Part shown: positions 25,708-34,159 of the stretch, piece after piece
How the letters are laid out: each line of letters opens with the position of its first letter
Position numbering within the stretch: position 1 is the stretch's first letter
DNA from: GWF2-38-10 sp964527595
GTDB taxonomy: Bacteria; Babelota; Babeliae; Babelales; RVW-14
Assembly (NCBI GenBank): GCA_964527595.1
Contig: CAZGPI010000009.1
Location: 1-48,532, forward strand
Direction of reading: 5' to 3'
Length of the DNA: 48,532 nt
Notes under the pieces: generated by a model
Seen by the model: only the letters and a program-made list of their open reading frames with translations
Database searches by the model: none
Told to the model about the DNA's origin: nothing
Made by a program: the position numbers and the translations under genes

Positions 25708-26808
25708 TTAACTCAAACTTTTTTTGCTAACTTTTTTTTTAAATTCTTTATCATGGGCAACTGCTCCCGTTTTTTCTAACCCAGCTTCAATTTCTTCAAT
25801 AGATGGCAACTTGCCCTTAAGATTTTTTGGTAACGACTCAACTAACTTGGTGGTATAACTAGATACGCCAATAGGTTTATTAATATCTCTCAGCGCATAC
25901 TCTACAACAAAACTATCTTTTGATCTGCATAATAATAGGCCGATAGTTGGTTGATCTCCTGGATGCCTTAATAAACTATCAATAGCAGAAAGATATAGAT
26001 TAATTTGACCTACGTTTCTTGCGTCAAATTCTTCTGCTTTCAATTCAACAACAATAAAACATCTCAAATCCAAATGATAAAAAAGCAGATCGATAAAAAA
26101 ATCCTTGTCCCCAACTTTTATAGGATACTGACTCCCAATAAAAGCAAACCCTTGTCCCAATTCTAGCAAGAATTTTTGTATATGTGCCATCAGGCCCAAT
26201 TCAACTTCTCGCTCCCTTGCCTTTTCATCAATTGTTAAAAAGTCAAAATTATAGGGATCCTTAAGGGTTTGCGCTGCGAGATCTGAATGCGGAGCTGGCA
26301 GGGTCGCCTTAAAATTTGTTATAGCCTTTCCTTGCCGGCTATATAAATCTGATTCAATCCAAAGAATAAGCGTGGCTCGGCTCCAGCCATTTTCTATCGT
26401 TTTTTTAGCATACCACTGCCGCTGAACATTAGATTGAAGCTTTTCCAATATGGCTATATTGTGGCCCCATGGTATTGTTGCAACAGCTGTTGCAACAATT
26501 TTGTCTGGATATGTTTCTGCAAATTTTCGCATATAGCGTAGATTTCTTAAGGAGAAGCCCGCAAGGCCTGGGAAGTCATTGGCTAGATCATGTGCCAACG
26601 TTTCTACTACCTTTGCACCCCAACCTTCTGTATTTATTTTTTCTGAAAGCGTTTTTCCTATTCTCCAATAGAGCAGGGTTAATTCTTTTGTGACGGACGC
26701 TGCAGCTCTAAGCTGCGTTTGTAGAATATCTATCTTTATATGTTCTAGAAATTTGGCATATGCTTTAGGTACCAACGTATCGGTTTTAGCCACAACACTC
26801 TTCGTCAT
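25708..26808 (-). CDS. yhcG: YhcG/DUF1016-family PD-(D/E)XK nuclease
   Basis: 366 residues from ATG 26808, with AGGAG six bases upstream. The N-terminal DUF1016 helical domain is recognisable (LTLLYWRIGKTLSEK, FSLRNLRYMRKFAETYP, PWGHNIAILEKL, ENGWSRATLILWIESDLY). The C-terminal nuclease domain carries KDFFIDLLFYH and CFIVVELKAEEF, giving the D...E-x-K active site, then GQINLYLSAID and IGLLLCRSKD. The family is linked to DNA processing and often travels with restriction systems or mobile DNA, though no such system is here; it follows recD2 after 60 bases. The family call is secure, the function open. Confidence 0.93.
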   Translation of the reverse strand: MTKSVVAKTDTLVPKAYAKFLEHIKIDILQTQLRAAASVTKELTLLYWRIGKTLSEKINTEGWGAKVVETLAHDLANDFPGLAGFSLRNLRYMRKFAETYPDKIVATAVATIPWGHNIAILEKLQSNVQRQWYAKKTIENGWSRATLILWIESDLYSRQGKAITNFKATLPAPHSDLAAQTLKDPYNFDFLTIDEKAREREVELGLMAHIQKFLLELGQGFAFIGSQYPIKVGDKDFFIDLLFYHLDLRCFIVVELKAEEFDARNVGQINLYLSAIDSLLRHPGDQPTIGLLLCRSKDSFVVEYALRDINKPIGVSSYTTKLVESLPKNLKGKLPSIEEIEAGLEKTGAVAHDKEFKKKVSKKSLS

Positions 26809-26868
26809 AAAATTCTCCTGCGATGAAATTGAATCTCGGGACAAATCACCTTCTACTTATCACAAGTT

Positions 26869-29061
26869 TTATCGTGCCTGTATATCACTGGTTAAAAATT
26901 CTTTTAAAAAGGTGGTACGCTCAACCCCTTTGTCATTTTTAATACCCATGGCAATCGCCTTGGTTTGCCCTATGAGAATACACAATTTCTTTGCTCTTGT
27001 GATGGCCGTATAAATTAAATTGCGCTGCAATAGAATGAAATGCTGCATAAAGATTGGAATGATAACGGCCTGAAATTCAGACCCCTGACTTTTGTGAATC
27101 GAAACAGCATAGGATAATACAAGCTCATTAAGCTCTGCAAAATCATATTCAAGCTCTCGATCACCAAAATGTATCATCATTTTTTGATCAACATGATCAA
27201 GGCCAATAATTTTGCCCATATCGCCGTTAAAAACAAATTTATCGTAGTTATTTCTGATCTGCATCACACGGTCGCCAATTTTATATGCCTGACCAAAACG
27301 CATAATTTGGCGTTGCGGATCATCACCTGGATTAAGAATCATTTGCAGCTCTTGGTTAAGCCGCAAAGTCCCAACGGTACCGCGGTTCATTGGAACCAAA
27401 ACAACCGCATCTTCTACTGCAATACCGGCAGCCGGCAATCGCTTTGTGTAAATATCACGCAAGAGGGCAAATATATTTTCTGGTACATCTTCTTTGATAA
27501 ACGTAAAATCTTTTTTTGATCCCTGTTGCGATGACTGAGGAAATTCGCCATTATTTACTCGGTGAGCATTAACAATAATCATACTATCTTGAGCTTGGCG
27601 AAAAATTTGGGTCAATCTCATCACTTCAACTTTTGCTGAATCAATAATATCATTAAGCACATTACCAGCGCCAACCGACGGAAGTTGGTCGACGTCACCA
27701 ATCAATACAAGGTGCACGTTCCCCTTAAGCGCCTTAAGAATAGAATGCATCAAAAAGACATCTATCATTGATGCTTCATCGATAATCAAAAACTCCAAAT
27801 CCAATGCATTTTGTTCGTTGCGAGAAAATCCCATAGTCGCCGGCGTAAATTCCAATAATCGATGTAACGTTTCGGTATTTCTTCCCGTACTTTCAAACAT
27901 ACGTTTAGCCGCACGACCAGTTGGCGCAGCCAACCTAAATCGGATTCGACTATCTTCCAGGACCTCAATTAAGCGTCTAATTAACGTTGTTTTACCGGTG
28001 CCTGGGCCACCAGTTATAACCGTTACTTTACGTTGCAAACATGCCAAAATTCCGCGTTGCTGATTTTCGTTCAGCTCAACACCTTTGGCATCCGGCCGAC
28101 TAATTGTTTTATAAATGGCGTCTATGTTAAACCGATCGGACAACGATTGTTGCTCTAAAAGATATAAAATGCGATTGGCAATTCCTTTTTCGGAAAAATA
28201 AAATTTAGGTAATGAAAGGTAATGTTTTTCATTAACGCTCAGCAATTTAACCTTATCCAGCTGAAAAAGATCGGTCAATGCCACTTTGAGCAATTCTTGG
28301 CATTTGCCATGTTCAAGCCCAAGTAGTTCAACAACCTGCTCTTTTACTGCCGAGACCTCAAGATACAAATGTCCGTCGCTGGTTACATCGGTCAAAACAA
28401 ATTGAATGGCCGCCTTAACCCGAGCCGGTGCATCGGTAGCAAGGCCAAGCTTTAAGGCTATTTGGTCAGCTGTTTTGAACCCAACGCCCCAAATATCATC
28501 AACCAAGCGATAAGGATTTTCTTCCATTTTTTCGAGCGACTGGTTGCCATATGCTTTGTATATTTTTACCGCAAATGCGGTTGAAACATCTTTTGATTTT
28601 AAAAATAACATGACGCGCGCAATTTCTTTTTGATCTTGCCATGCATCGATAATTAATTGAACCCGTCGTGGGCCAACCCCTGTAACTTCAAATAACAACT
28701 TTGGTGTTTTATCAATAACCTCAAGCGTTTTTTCACCAAAACGCGCAACCAATTTTTCTGCAAATTTTGGGCCAATACCTTTAATAAGTCCAGAAGATAA
28801 GTATTTTTCAATCCCTGAAGCCGATGCTGGCAAAGTGGTATCACACTGCTGCACATCAAACTGTCTGCCAAATTTGGCATGAAATTGCCATACGCCTTTG
28901 AGCACAACATTTGTTCCAGCATGCAAATCGGGAAGACAACCGCGTACGAGTACCGATTCTCGTGCATTAACTTTAACCGCAACGACAGAAAATCCATTTT
29001 CGGCGCTTTTAAAAATTACCTTATCGATAGTGCCAACAAGTTCGACTATCTCATCCGCCAT
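26869..29061 (-). CDS. recD2: RecD2-type DNA helicase (RecD-like, YrrC family)
   Basis: 730 residues from ATG 29061 (GGAG six bases upstream); the frame is open to 29097. It is a 5'-3' superfamily 1B helicase acting without RecBC. An N-terminal OB-like region (ELVGTIDKVIFKSAENGFSV) precedes helix-hairpin-helix repeats (LIKGIGPKFAEKLVARFG, VTGVGPRRVQLII, VWGVGF-type WGVGFKTADQIALKLG). The helicase core has motif I GGPGTGKT (near 351-358), APTGRAAKRM, motif II IIDEASMID, motif III LIGDVDQLPSVGAG, YAVSIHKSQGSEF and motif VI YTAITRAKK. With recR and sbcD it makes up the repair genes in the window. It belongs to the long leftward run starting at 31376. Confidence 0.95.
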   Translation of the reverse strand: MADEIVELVGTIDKVIFKSAENGFSVVAVKVNARESVLVRGCLPDLHAGTNVVLKGVWQFHAKFGRQFDVQQCDTTLPASASGIEKYLSSGLIKGIGPKFAEKLVARFGEKTLEVIDKTPKLLFEVTGVGPRRVQLIIDAWQDQKEIARVMLFLKSKDVSTAFAVKIYKAYGNQSLEKMEENPYRLVDDIWGVGFKTADQIALKLGLATDAPARVKAAIQFVLTDVTSDGHLYLEVSAVKEQVVELLGLEHGKCQELLKVALTDLFQLDKVKLLSVNEKHYLSLPKFYFSEKGIANRILYLLEQQSLSDRFNIDAIYKTISRPDAKGVELNENQQRGILACLQRKVTVITGGPGTGKTTLIRRLIEVLEDSRIRFRLAAPTGRAAKRMFESTGRNTETLHRLLEFTPATMGFSRNEQNALDLEFLIIDEASMIDVFLMHSILKALKGNVHLVLIGDVDQLPSVGAGNVLNDIIDSAKVEVMRLTQIFRQAQDSMIIVNAHRVNNGEFPQSSQQGSKKDFTFIKEDVPENIFALLRDIYTKRLPAAGIAVEDAVVLVPMNRGTVGTLRLNQELQMILNPGDDPQRQIMRFGQAYKIGDRVMQIRNNYDKFVFNGDMGKIIGLDHVDQKMMIHFGDRELEYDFAELNELVLSYAVSIHKSQGSEFQAVIIPIFMQHFILLQRNLIYTAITRAKKLCILIGQTKAIAMGIKNDKGVERTTFLKEFLTSDIQAR

Positions 29062-29103
29062 ACCAACTCCAGATCGTTCAAATAAAATCGGTCGCATCCA
29101 AAA

Positions 29104-29778
29104 TTATGCTTTATTCTTTGCCTGTGCCAGTTTTTGGGCTTCTTGCATCTTTTGGATAACCTCATCACACGCCTTGCGAGCACGCTCAGATAAACTTTCG
29201 TTCACATCGCCAAAAACTTTGATAAATTCAATATTTAAACTCTTAAGATCATCAAGAGACTTAATTGAGTGATCAAAAAACGCAAGGGGTTCTTCCTTTG
29301 TTTCAAAAAACTTTAGCAACCACGATTTATCAACCTCTTTTGTAGTTATACCTAAACTCTCGGCAATAACCGGTGTAACAATAGCCTTCTGTTCGCGAAC
29401 AAGACCAAAAAATTGGCAGACTGGATCTATCATTAATTTTAGATGCCCGAGAATAAAAAAGCGTTCTTCAGCGTCGGTAGCAAAATATTTCTTAATACCT
29501 ACCTGATTTTCGCCAGCCTTTTTGATTTCGTTAATCGCCTGAATAGTCTTTGCAGCCTTTGCACAAGCAATCTTTGACCGAACAACCGTGTTTGGGCTAT
29601 TTTCAAGCGCTCTATTTAGCAAACTCATTTGATGACACTTAAGCTTTTTTGCCTTAAATTCATCTTGGCTTTGTACCATTGTTGTAGAACTTTGAGCAGG
29701 AGTTACACTTTCAATACCAAGTAAATTACTCGAAAAAGCAATCGCCACAAAAAAACTTTGATAAAATAATTTCTTCAT
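29104..29778 (-). CDS. Secreted helical protein of unknown function
   Basis: 224 residues from ATG 29778, with AGGTG eight bases upstream; the open frame reaches 29865 but only this start gives a leading signal peptide (KKLFYQSFFVAIAFSSNLLG). The mature part appears mainly helical and charged (MSLLNRALENS, AKAAKTIQAINEIKKAGE, FILGHLKLMIDPVCQFFGLV) and ends in a helix rich in Ala/Gln/Lys (VIQKMQEAQKLAQAKNKA). I recognise no family. It lies 50 bases after the barrel-like gene and 42 bases before recD2, so a periplasmic partner of the barrel is possible. Confidence 0.65.
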   Translation of the reverse strand: MKKLFYQSFFVAIAFSSNLLGIESVTPAQSSTTMVQSQDEFKAKKLKCHQMSLLNRALENSPNTVVRSKIACAKAAKTIQAINEIKKAGENQVGIKKYFATDAEERFFILGHLKLMIDPVCQFFGLVREQKAIVTPVIAESLGITTKEVDKSWLLKFFETKEEPLAFFDHSIKSLDDLKSLNIEFIKVFGDVNESLSERARKACDEVIQKMQEAQKLAQAKNKA

Positions 29779-29828
29779 ATCTTTACACCTATTTTTTATA
29801 ACATTGTTCCATACAACTAATCTTATAC

Positions 29829-31376
29829 CTAAAAAGACGTTGTTATCTTTGCATATGCCGTCCAATCTTGCCCAATACCCTGGCTTGCAACCGTCATATC
29901 ACCACCAAGCCCAAAACCCATGTCGCAACGTTTAAGCTTCTTGATATACAATGCTTCAGTAAAAACTTTATGTTGATATACACGCAACGATTGCGCATCG
30001 TCAATCCTCAATTCATCAAGCGTTGCATTTGTATTGTGAACCTTTTTGATTAATTCAGCTTGCTGTGTATAAAAATCATATCCAAGCGAAAATTGCATTT
30101 TTTTGATATCGGTACTTATTGCAAACACTGCGTTGAATATCCCGCCCGGAGATACAGTTGTTGTATATACACGGGGAAAAAGGCGCTCTTCGACAAACTT
30201 AGAACTTGTTTGACGAAATTGCTTCATAAGAGCAATGCTTTCAACCCCTTTCTCATCGGCCATTTTACCATCTAGGGCAGCAAGAGCTCCATCAGCAACC
30301 GTTTTTTTATGCATAATTAAGCGTTCTTCTTCTCCTGGAATCAACCGATCATAAGAAAACCGCGTCCAAATATTAGCCAAATTATGAAAAACATTTGCTT
30401 TTGCTTCCATATAGCAACCAAACCCAAAGTGCCCATTATTCCCCATGCGCGGATCAAGCATATAATCTCGCACACCTCGCAATACATTAAACAAATTTTT
30501 TCCAAATGATTCTGCCGTCTCAACATCTTGTGTCGATGCTGTTTTGTAACGGCCCGTGTAAGCAAATCTACTTGTTGGAATAATTGTTTCAACGCCAAGA
30601 TCAGTTTGAAAATTTGGCATATTCACCGTATTAAGCCCAATCTTCAATCGCGTGTCCCCCGCTCCATAACGAAACCTAATGAGCTCATCATCGCTAAAAC
30701 TACTAGAATCATCACTCTTTAACATCCTACTTATTGATTGACGGTCTTGTGGGCTTAACCAAAAATTACGTTCTGTCATATGTATAGGAGTATGAATTTG
30801 GACGGTAAAAGGACCCTTGATAAAGCCAAACTGGATCATTGCTCCAATTTTGCGTTCTTGTAATGTTATTTCTTTAAAAAGCGCTAACAAACTTGCCAGT
30901 TCATTCGCACCCAAAGAAGCATTAATCGTCCCCTTGGGCAAAAACGGAATAATATCGGAAGCGAGCCGATCTAGATTTACCGCCTCAGGATTCAATAAGC
31001 TCTTTACGCCAACATTCATTTTATTTGTCATATTGAAAAAAAGATTAAAGGCAAACCCACCCCGCTCAAGTGCCGATATTTTATAGGGCAATAAGTATAA
31101 AATGTCTCGCCCGGTCGGAGCTTTGGTATTATGCCAAATAGAATCTTTGACCGCACCCTCAAGATTAACCATCGTATCCACAAGAGCTTTGTCGGCTGCT
31201 GGCACACGCCTTGTTGATTGTATTTTATCAAAAACATCAACGGTGCTCACGTCAATATCAAAATCGGCGAACTGACTAAGTGCCCCATCGCCTTGGGCTA
31301 TAAGAAAAGAACTTAAAAAAAGACATATACAGAAAAAACCGCGAATGCCTTTTTGTAAACGCATCATATTTATCAT
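29829..31376 (-). CDS. Probable outer-membrane beta-barrel protein
   Basis: 515 residues from ATG 31376; in-frame upstream codons to 31418 are open but lack support. A signal peptide (GIRGFFCICLFLSSFLIAQG) leads into alternating polar/hydrophobic strands (GAMIQFGFIKGPFTVQIHTP, RFRYGAGDTRLKIGLNT, NAVFAISTDIKKMQFSLGYD, MGFGLGGDMTVASQG). The last strand ends in Phe (WTAYAKITTSF), the C-terminal signal recognised by the BAM machinery, consistent with an outer-membrane porin-like protein. It has the best promoter of the neighbourhood upstream (31523-31552). I do not recognise the family; it could be lineage-specific. Confidence 0.6.
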   Translation of the reverse strand: MINMMRLQKGIRGFFCICLFLSSFLIAQGDGALSQFADFDIDVSTVDVFDKIQSTRRVPAADKALVDTMVNLEGAVKDSIWHNTKAPTGRDILYLLPYKISALERGGFAFNLFFNMTNKMNVGVKSLLNPEAVNLDRLASDIIPFLPKGTINASLGANELASLLALFKEITLQERKIGAMIQFGFIKGPFTVQIHTPIHMTERNFWLSPQDRQSISRMLKSDDSSSFSDDELIRFRYGAGDTRLKIGLNTVNMPNFQTDLGVETIIPTSRFAYTGRYKTASTQDVETAESFGKNLFNVLRGVRDYMLDPRMGNNGHFGFGCYMEAKANVFHNLANIWTRFSYDRLIPGEEERLIMHKKTVADGALAALDGKMADEKGVESIALMKQFRQTSSKFVEERLFPRVYTTTVSPGGIFNAVFAISTDIKKMQFSLGYDFYTQQAELIKKVHNTNATLDELRIDDAQSLRVYQHKVFTEALYIKKLKRCDMGFGLGGDMTVASQGIGQDWTAYAKITTSF

Positions 31377-31729
31377 AAAAAAATACTCTCTTATTACTAC
31401 CCTTTTTTCACACTGCAATTAAACACTATTGCATTAAGACGGCAGGATGACCACCCTGCAAATAACATTCAAACAAAAGATTGAAAAGAAAACTTATTGA
31501 AAATTTAATAAACATGAACAAAGTTATAATACAAAACCCATTCAATTGTCAACTTTTACCGCTTTTCGCACGCACTAGTCAATTCCAGGTCTTTCTGTTT
31601 TTGTCCTTTCGTCATCAGCGACAAAGGGCCCATAATAAAAAAAAGAGTAGATTTTCCCAAGGCAAGCGTTTAAAATTTATTCCTACAAAACAATCTGGTC
31701 TGCATAAGGTATAAAGGAGTTTTGGTTTT
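31377..31729. other. Divergent intergenic region between barrel gene and deoxynucleoside kinase
   Basis: About 350 bases with no supported gene; a 77-residue frame at 31481-31714 has no ribosome site or protein-like character. It holds the leftward promoter listed separately and must hold a rightward promoter for the kinase, for which I see no clear box pair. The kinase ribosome site AAAGGAG is at its right end. Confidence 0.4.
31523..31552 (-). promoter_or_regulatory. Promoter for the leftward run starting with the barrel gene
   Basis: On the minus strand a perfect -35 TTGACA (plus 31547-31552) is followed after 18 bases by TATAAC (plus 31523-31528), five of six consensus bases; TATTAT at 15-base spacing is an alternative -10. 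It is about 145 bases upstream of ATG 31376, leaving a long leader. It is the closest match to a housekeeping promoter on this strand for the next 11 kb. Confidence 0.6.
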
Positions 31730-32473
31730 ATGGAACACCTCAATAAACACATGTTTGTCCTTGAAGGCAATATCGGCGCGGGTAAATCAACGTTACTCAA
31801 GCTCATTGAACAATACCTCCCTACCCTTACGGTTATCCCTGAGCCAACCAATAAGTGGCAACATGTTGGCAATGAAGACACGAATATTCTTAATTTATTT
31901 TATAAAGACACCAAACGTTGGGCGTACACTTTTCAGTCATATGCTTTTATTAGCCGAGTTCAATCGATTTTAGAATTTCAGGCAACCCAACCAACCAATA
32001 CGATTTCGGTCCTTGAGCGTTCGGTCTATTGCGATCGTTTTTGCTTTGCAAAAAATTGTTATGAAGCCGGGCTAATGAGTGAAATTGAATGGCAAATTTA
32101 TAAAGAATGGTTTGCCTGGCTGGTCGAAAGCCATGTACCAAAACCATCTGGCTTTATTTATTTACGCACAACACCCTTAACCTGCCATAATCGTTCTCTC
32201 AAGCGAGGGCGCACTGAAGAATCTGGCATCCCGCTAACCTATTTTGAAGCATTACACCAAAAGCACGAAGATTGGCTCATTAACAAACATGAGATATTAA
32301 GCACAATCCTCAACATCCCGGTTCTTGCGCTTGATTTTAATGAAGAATTTGAAAACAATCTGGAAAAACAACGAGAGCATATTGATGCGGTAAGAGGATT
32401 TATAGCAAAAACGGCTGGCAATCTAGCAACAATTTCATCATCGTCACCAATTACCAGCCGCCTTAATATTTAG
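31730..32473 (+). CDS. Deoxynucleoside kinase (dNK/dCK/dGK type)
   Basis: 247 residues. Phosphorylates deoxynucleosides for DNA-precursor salvage in the cytoplasm. Eukaryote-type deoxynucleoside kinase family: P-loop GNIGAGKST (residues 13-21), the PEPTNKWQ substrate loop, ERSVYCDRFCFAKNCYEAG (ERS catalytic motif plus specificity region), FIYLRTTPLTCHNRSLKRGR (lid with the Arg cluster), then LTYFEALHQKHEDWL. Viral and bacterial members exist, so eukaryotic origin is not implied by itself. AAAGGAG lies ten bases before the ATG; ATG at residue 8 is a possible alternative start. Its 3' end is 24 bases from the convergent Cys-rich gene. It fits a nucleoside-scavenging lifestyle with add and upp in the same window. 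Confidence 0.93.
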   Translation: MEHLNKHMFVLEGNIGAGKSTLLKLIEQYLPTLTVIPEPTNKWQHVGNEDTNILNLFYKDTKRWAYTFQSYAFISRVQSILEFQATQPTNTISVLERSVYCDRFCFAKNCYEAGLMSEIEWQIYKEWFAWLVESHVPKPSGFIYLRTTPLTCHNRSLKRGRTEESGIPLTYFEALHQKHEDWLINKHEILSTILNIPVLALDFNEEFENNLEKQREHIDAVRGFIAKTAGNLATISSSSPITSRLNI

Positions 32474-32497
32474 CTTGTCGCTGCAATAATTAATTGA

Positions 32498-33853
32498 TTA
32501 TTTAGTTACATTATCCCAAGCAAAGTCAACCTCACAACGGGCCTCTTCTTCTGTTTCGGTTTTACCGATAGCATCAAAAGCGATTCGCGCTTGCTCTGCT
32601 ATTTGGTTGTAAGCCTTACCTGAATTAGCCTCTCCACACACATCGGCACGAGTTTTTTCATCCGTATGGTGACTATAACAGAGGCTGCATTCTTGGTCTT
32701 TTGCGTCACGGAGAGCCTTCGCACGAAGACGTCTATCGCCAGCTCTACCATAAGCTCGATCCTTACAATAGCGAACCTGGTCACGTTTTTCACAATTTGC
32801 CTGCCTCAACGCTGCATCCGGAGAATCAGTCTTGCCATTAGCAACGTCTATCGCAGCTTTTTGTTGCTCAAGAAATCGTTTTACATCTGCAAGTTTTTTT
32901 AGTTTACCGCAATCATCTTTATAACGATTCTTATCCCTATAGTCGATATCTGGCGTTCCACAAACACCAACATTATACAAAAAAGCCATCTCTTCTGGAC
33001 AATAATCTTCACCCCAAACCTGAGTAACCGCATCACGATTAAAATTGTATTTCTTAGCCATGGCCCCAAGACGTTCCTCGTCAATGTTTCCATATGAAAA
33101 TAAAGCCATAATCGTCGATTTGATCGGCTGATATCTGTCTGTTCCATCTGTGGTATATGCAGCAACTTGTTCGGGCGTATATCCAAGATATTCATACTCG
33201 TCATGGCGACAGCGCACTCCATCAGAACCCAACCGAATCCGCACGTCATCTGGAGTAATTGCAGGACAAAGATCTTTCAAGCAGACACAATTAGGACTTG
33301 TTGTGACCATTGAACATGTAGGAGCAACTACCACGTTCGCCCCATAAGCTCCGGCTGACGCCACCAAGGCTATTACCATAATGTTTTTGAATGACCAGGT
33401 CCCACGAGCCGCTGCCGTTACTTCATCTAATTTACTAATGGCTTTTGCGCTATCTATCGAAGCCTCAAAGGAGTTAATTATTTTAGCAAAATTGACAACC
33501 CACTTCAGATCAAGCCATTTTTTCTCAATGCCACCACGAGAACAAGGCATCCAACGACCACGAAACGACGCTGCTTGTTTTATAAAGCTTATGTATGCAT
33601 GGGTATATTCCTTAACAAGAGCATTAAGGTTTGCCGTACCATCAAGTTCAACCTTAACGCTAGGAATTAAGCCTTGAGCAACTGCCGCATTAATCGCAGC
33701 AACAAACTTTACGCTCTTGCTTTTTTGCTCTTCTGACGTTTTACCGACGTCTCCTTGAGGAATCGCAGCATATCCAGACGTAAATAACAAACCGAAGGCC
33801 AAAAGGCTTCCAACCAAGAATGAGCGCTTACACGCTTTTAGAGAAATATCCAT
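32498..33853 (-). CDS. Secreted or membrane-anchored Cys-rich protein of unknown function
   Basis: 451 residues with 16 cysteines. A signal peptide (SFLVGSLLAFGLLFTSGYAA) is followed by a helical half, a second hydrophobic stretch (NIMVIALVASAGAYGANVVV, near residues 157-176), then a Cys-rich, highly charged C-terminal half (PTCSMVTTSPNCVCLKDLC, CSLCYSHHTDEKTRADVC). I recognise no family. The ribosome site is an ideal AAGGAGG six bases before the ATG, suggesting high expression. A perfect -10 TATAAT (minus strand, plus 33904-33909) overlaps an inverted repeat shared with the ATP synthase promoter region. Disulfide-bonded surface or envelope protein is a reasonable guess, consistent with the anchored thioredoxin nearby. 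Confidence 0.7.
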   Translation of the reverse strand: MDISLKACKRSFLVGSLLAFGLLFTSGYAAIPQGDVGKTSEEQKSKSVKFVAAINAAVAQGLIPSVKVELDGTANLNALVKEYTHAYISFIKQAASFRGRWMPCSRGGIEKKWLDLKWVVNFAKIINSFEASIDSAKAISKLDEVTAAARGTWSFKNIMVIALVASAGAYGANVVVAPTCSMVTTSPNCVCLKDLCPAITPDDVRIRLGSDGVRCRHDEYEYLGYTPEQVAAYTTDGTDRYQPIKSTIMALFSYGNIDEERLGAMAKKYNFNRDAVTQVWGEDYCPEEMAFLYNVGVCGTPDIDYRDKNRYKDDCGKLKKLADVKRFLEQQKAAIDVANGKTDSPDAALRQANCEKRDQVRYCKDRAYGRAGDRRLRAKALRDAKDQECSLCYSHHTDEKTRADVCGEANSGKAYNQIAEQARIAFDAIGKTETEEEARCEVDFAWDNVTK

Positions 33854-33903
33854 AAGAACCTCCTTGATAAAAAAAAGACCTTACGCACATAGCGCTTTGA
33901 TCC

Positions 33904-33909
33904 ATTATA
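33904..33909 (-). promoter_or_regulatory. -10 box for the secreted Cys-rich gene
   Basis: TATAAT on the minus strand, about 50 bases before the ATG at 33853. The -35 region is far from consensus (TGTGTG-like), so the promoter may need an activator or be controlled through the overlapping inverted repeat at 33907-33924. Confidence 0.45.
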
Positions 33910-33924
33910 CTTAGTTGTAAGTAT
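33907..33924. promoter_or_regulatory. Inverted repeat ATACTT-N6-AAGTAT, site 1
   Basis: Perfect 6-base arms around AGTTGT, flanked by T and C as in site 2 (TATACTT...AAGTATC). It overlaps the -10 box of the Cys-rich gene and its -10/-35 spacer, a repressor-like position. The repeat is the size expected for a dimeric DNA-binding protein. Confidence 0.5.
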
Positions 33925-34081
33925 CACACAGAAAACACCAATTTAAAAAGGCCACAACCTGTCACAAATGACCACCGCTGAAAACATTTCAATTACAAAT
34001 AAACACCTTGAGCAAAACCTCAAAAGAACAAAAAAATCCAAAAAATCCTCAATTTCTATTTAAATCTCATAAAAAAAGCAT

Positions 34082-34099
34082 ATACTTGATAAAAAGTAT
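34082..34099. promoter_or_regulatory. Inverted repeat ATACTT-N6-AAGTAT, site 2
   Basis: Perfect 6-base arms around GATAAA, with the same flanking T and C as site 1, 157 bases away. It covers TTGATA (34086-34091), a candidate -35 for the atp operon with TGTAAA at 34108-34113 as a weak -10 and ATG of atpE at 34160. Confidence 0.5.
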
Positions 34100-34159
34100 C
34101 TTTGTCATGTAAAAATGGTCGTATTAATTTTTCAATCTAAAAATCATAGAAGGATTACC

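Larger units (their letters stand above)
33854..34159. other. Divergent intergenic region between Cys-rich gene and atpE
   Basis: About 305 very AT-rich bases with no supported gene. It contains the two matching inverted repeats and the candidate promoters for both flanking genes described separately. No atpB (subunit a) or atpI is present before atpE. Confidence 0.5.

Noticed and set aside
31441..31459. Small inverted repeat GCAGG...CCTGC before the barrel gene
   Set aside because: Five-base arms with no T run; too weak to call a terminator or operator.
31481..31714. A 77-codon open frame upstream of the deoxynucleoside kinase
   Set aside because: No ribosome site, overlaps the leftward promoter region and its composition is that of translated AT-rich spacer.
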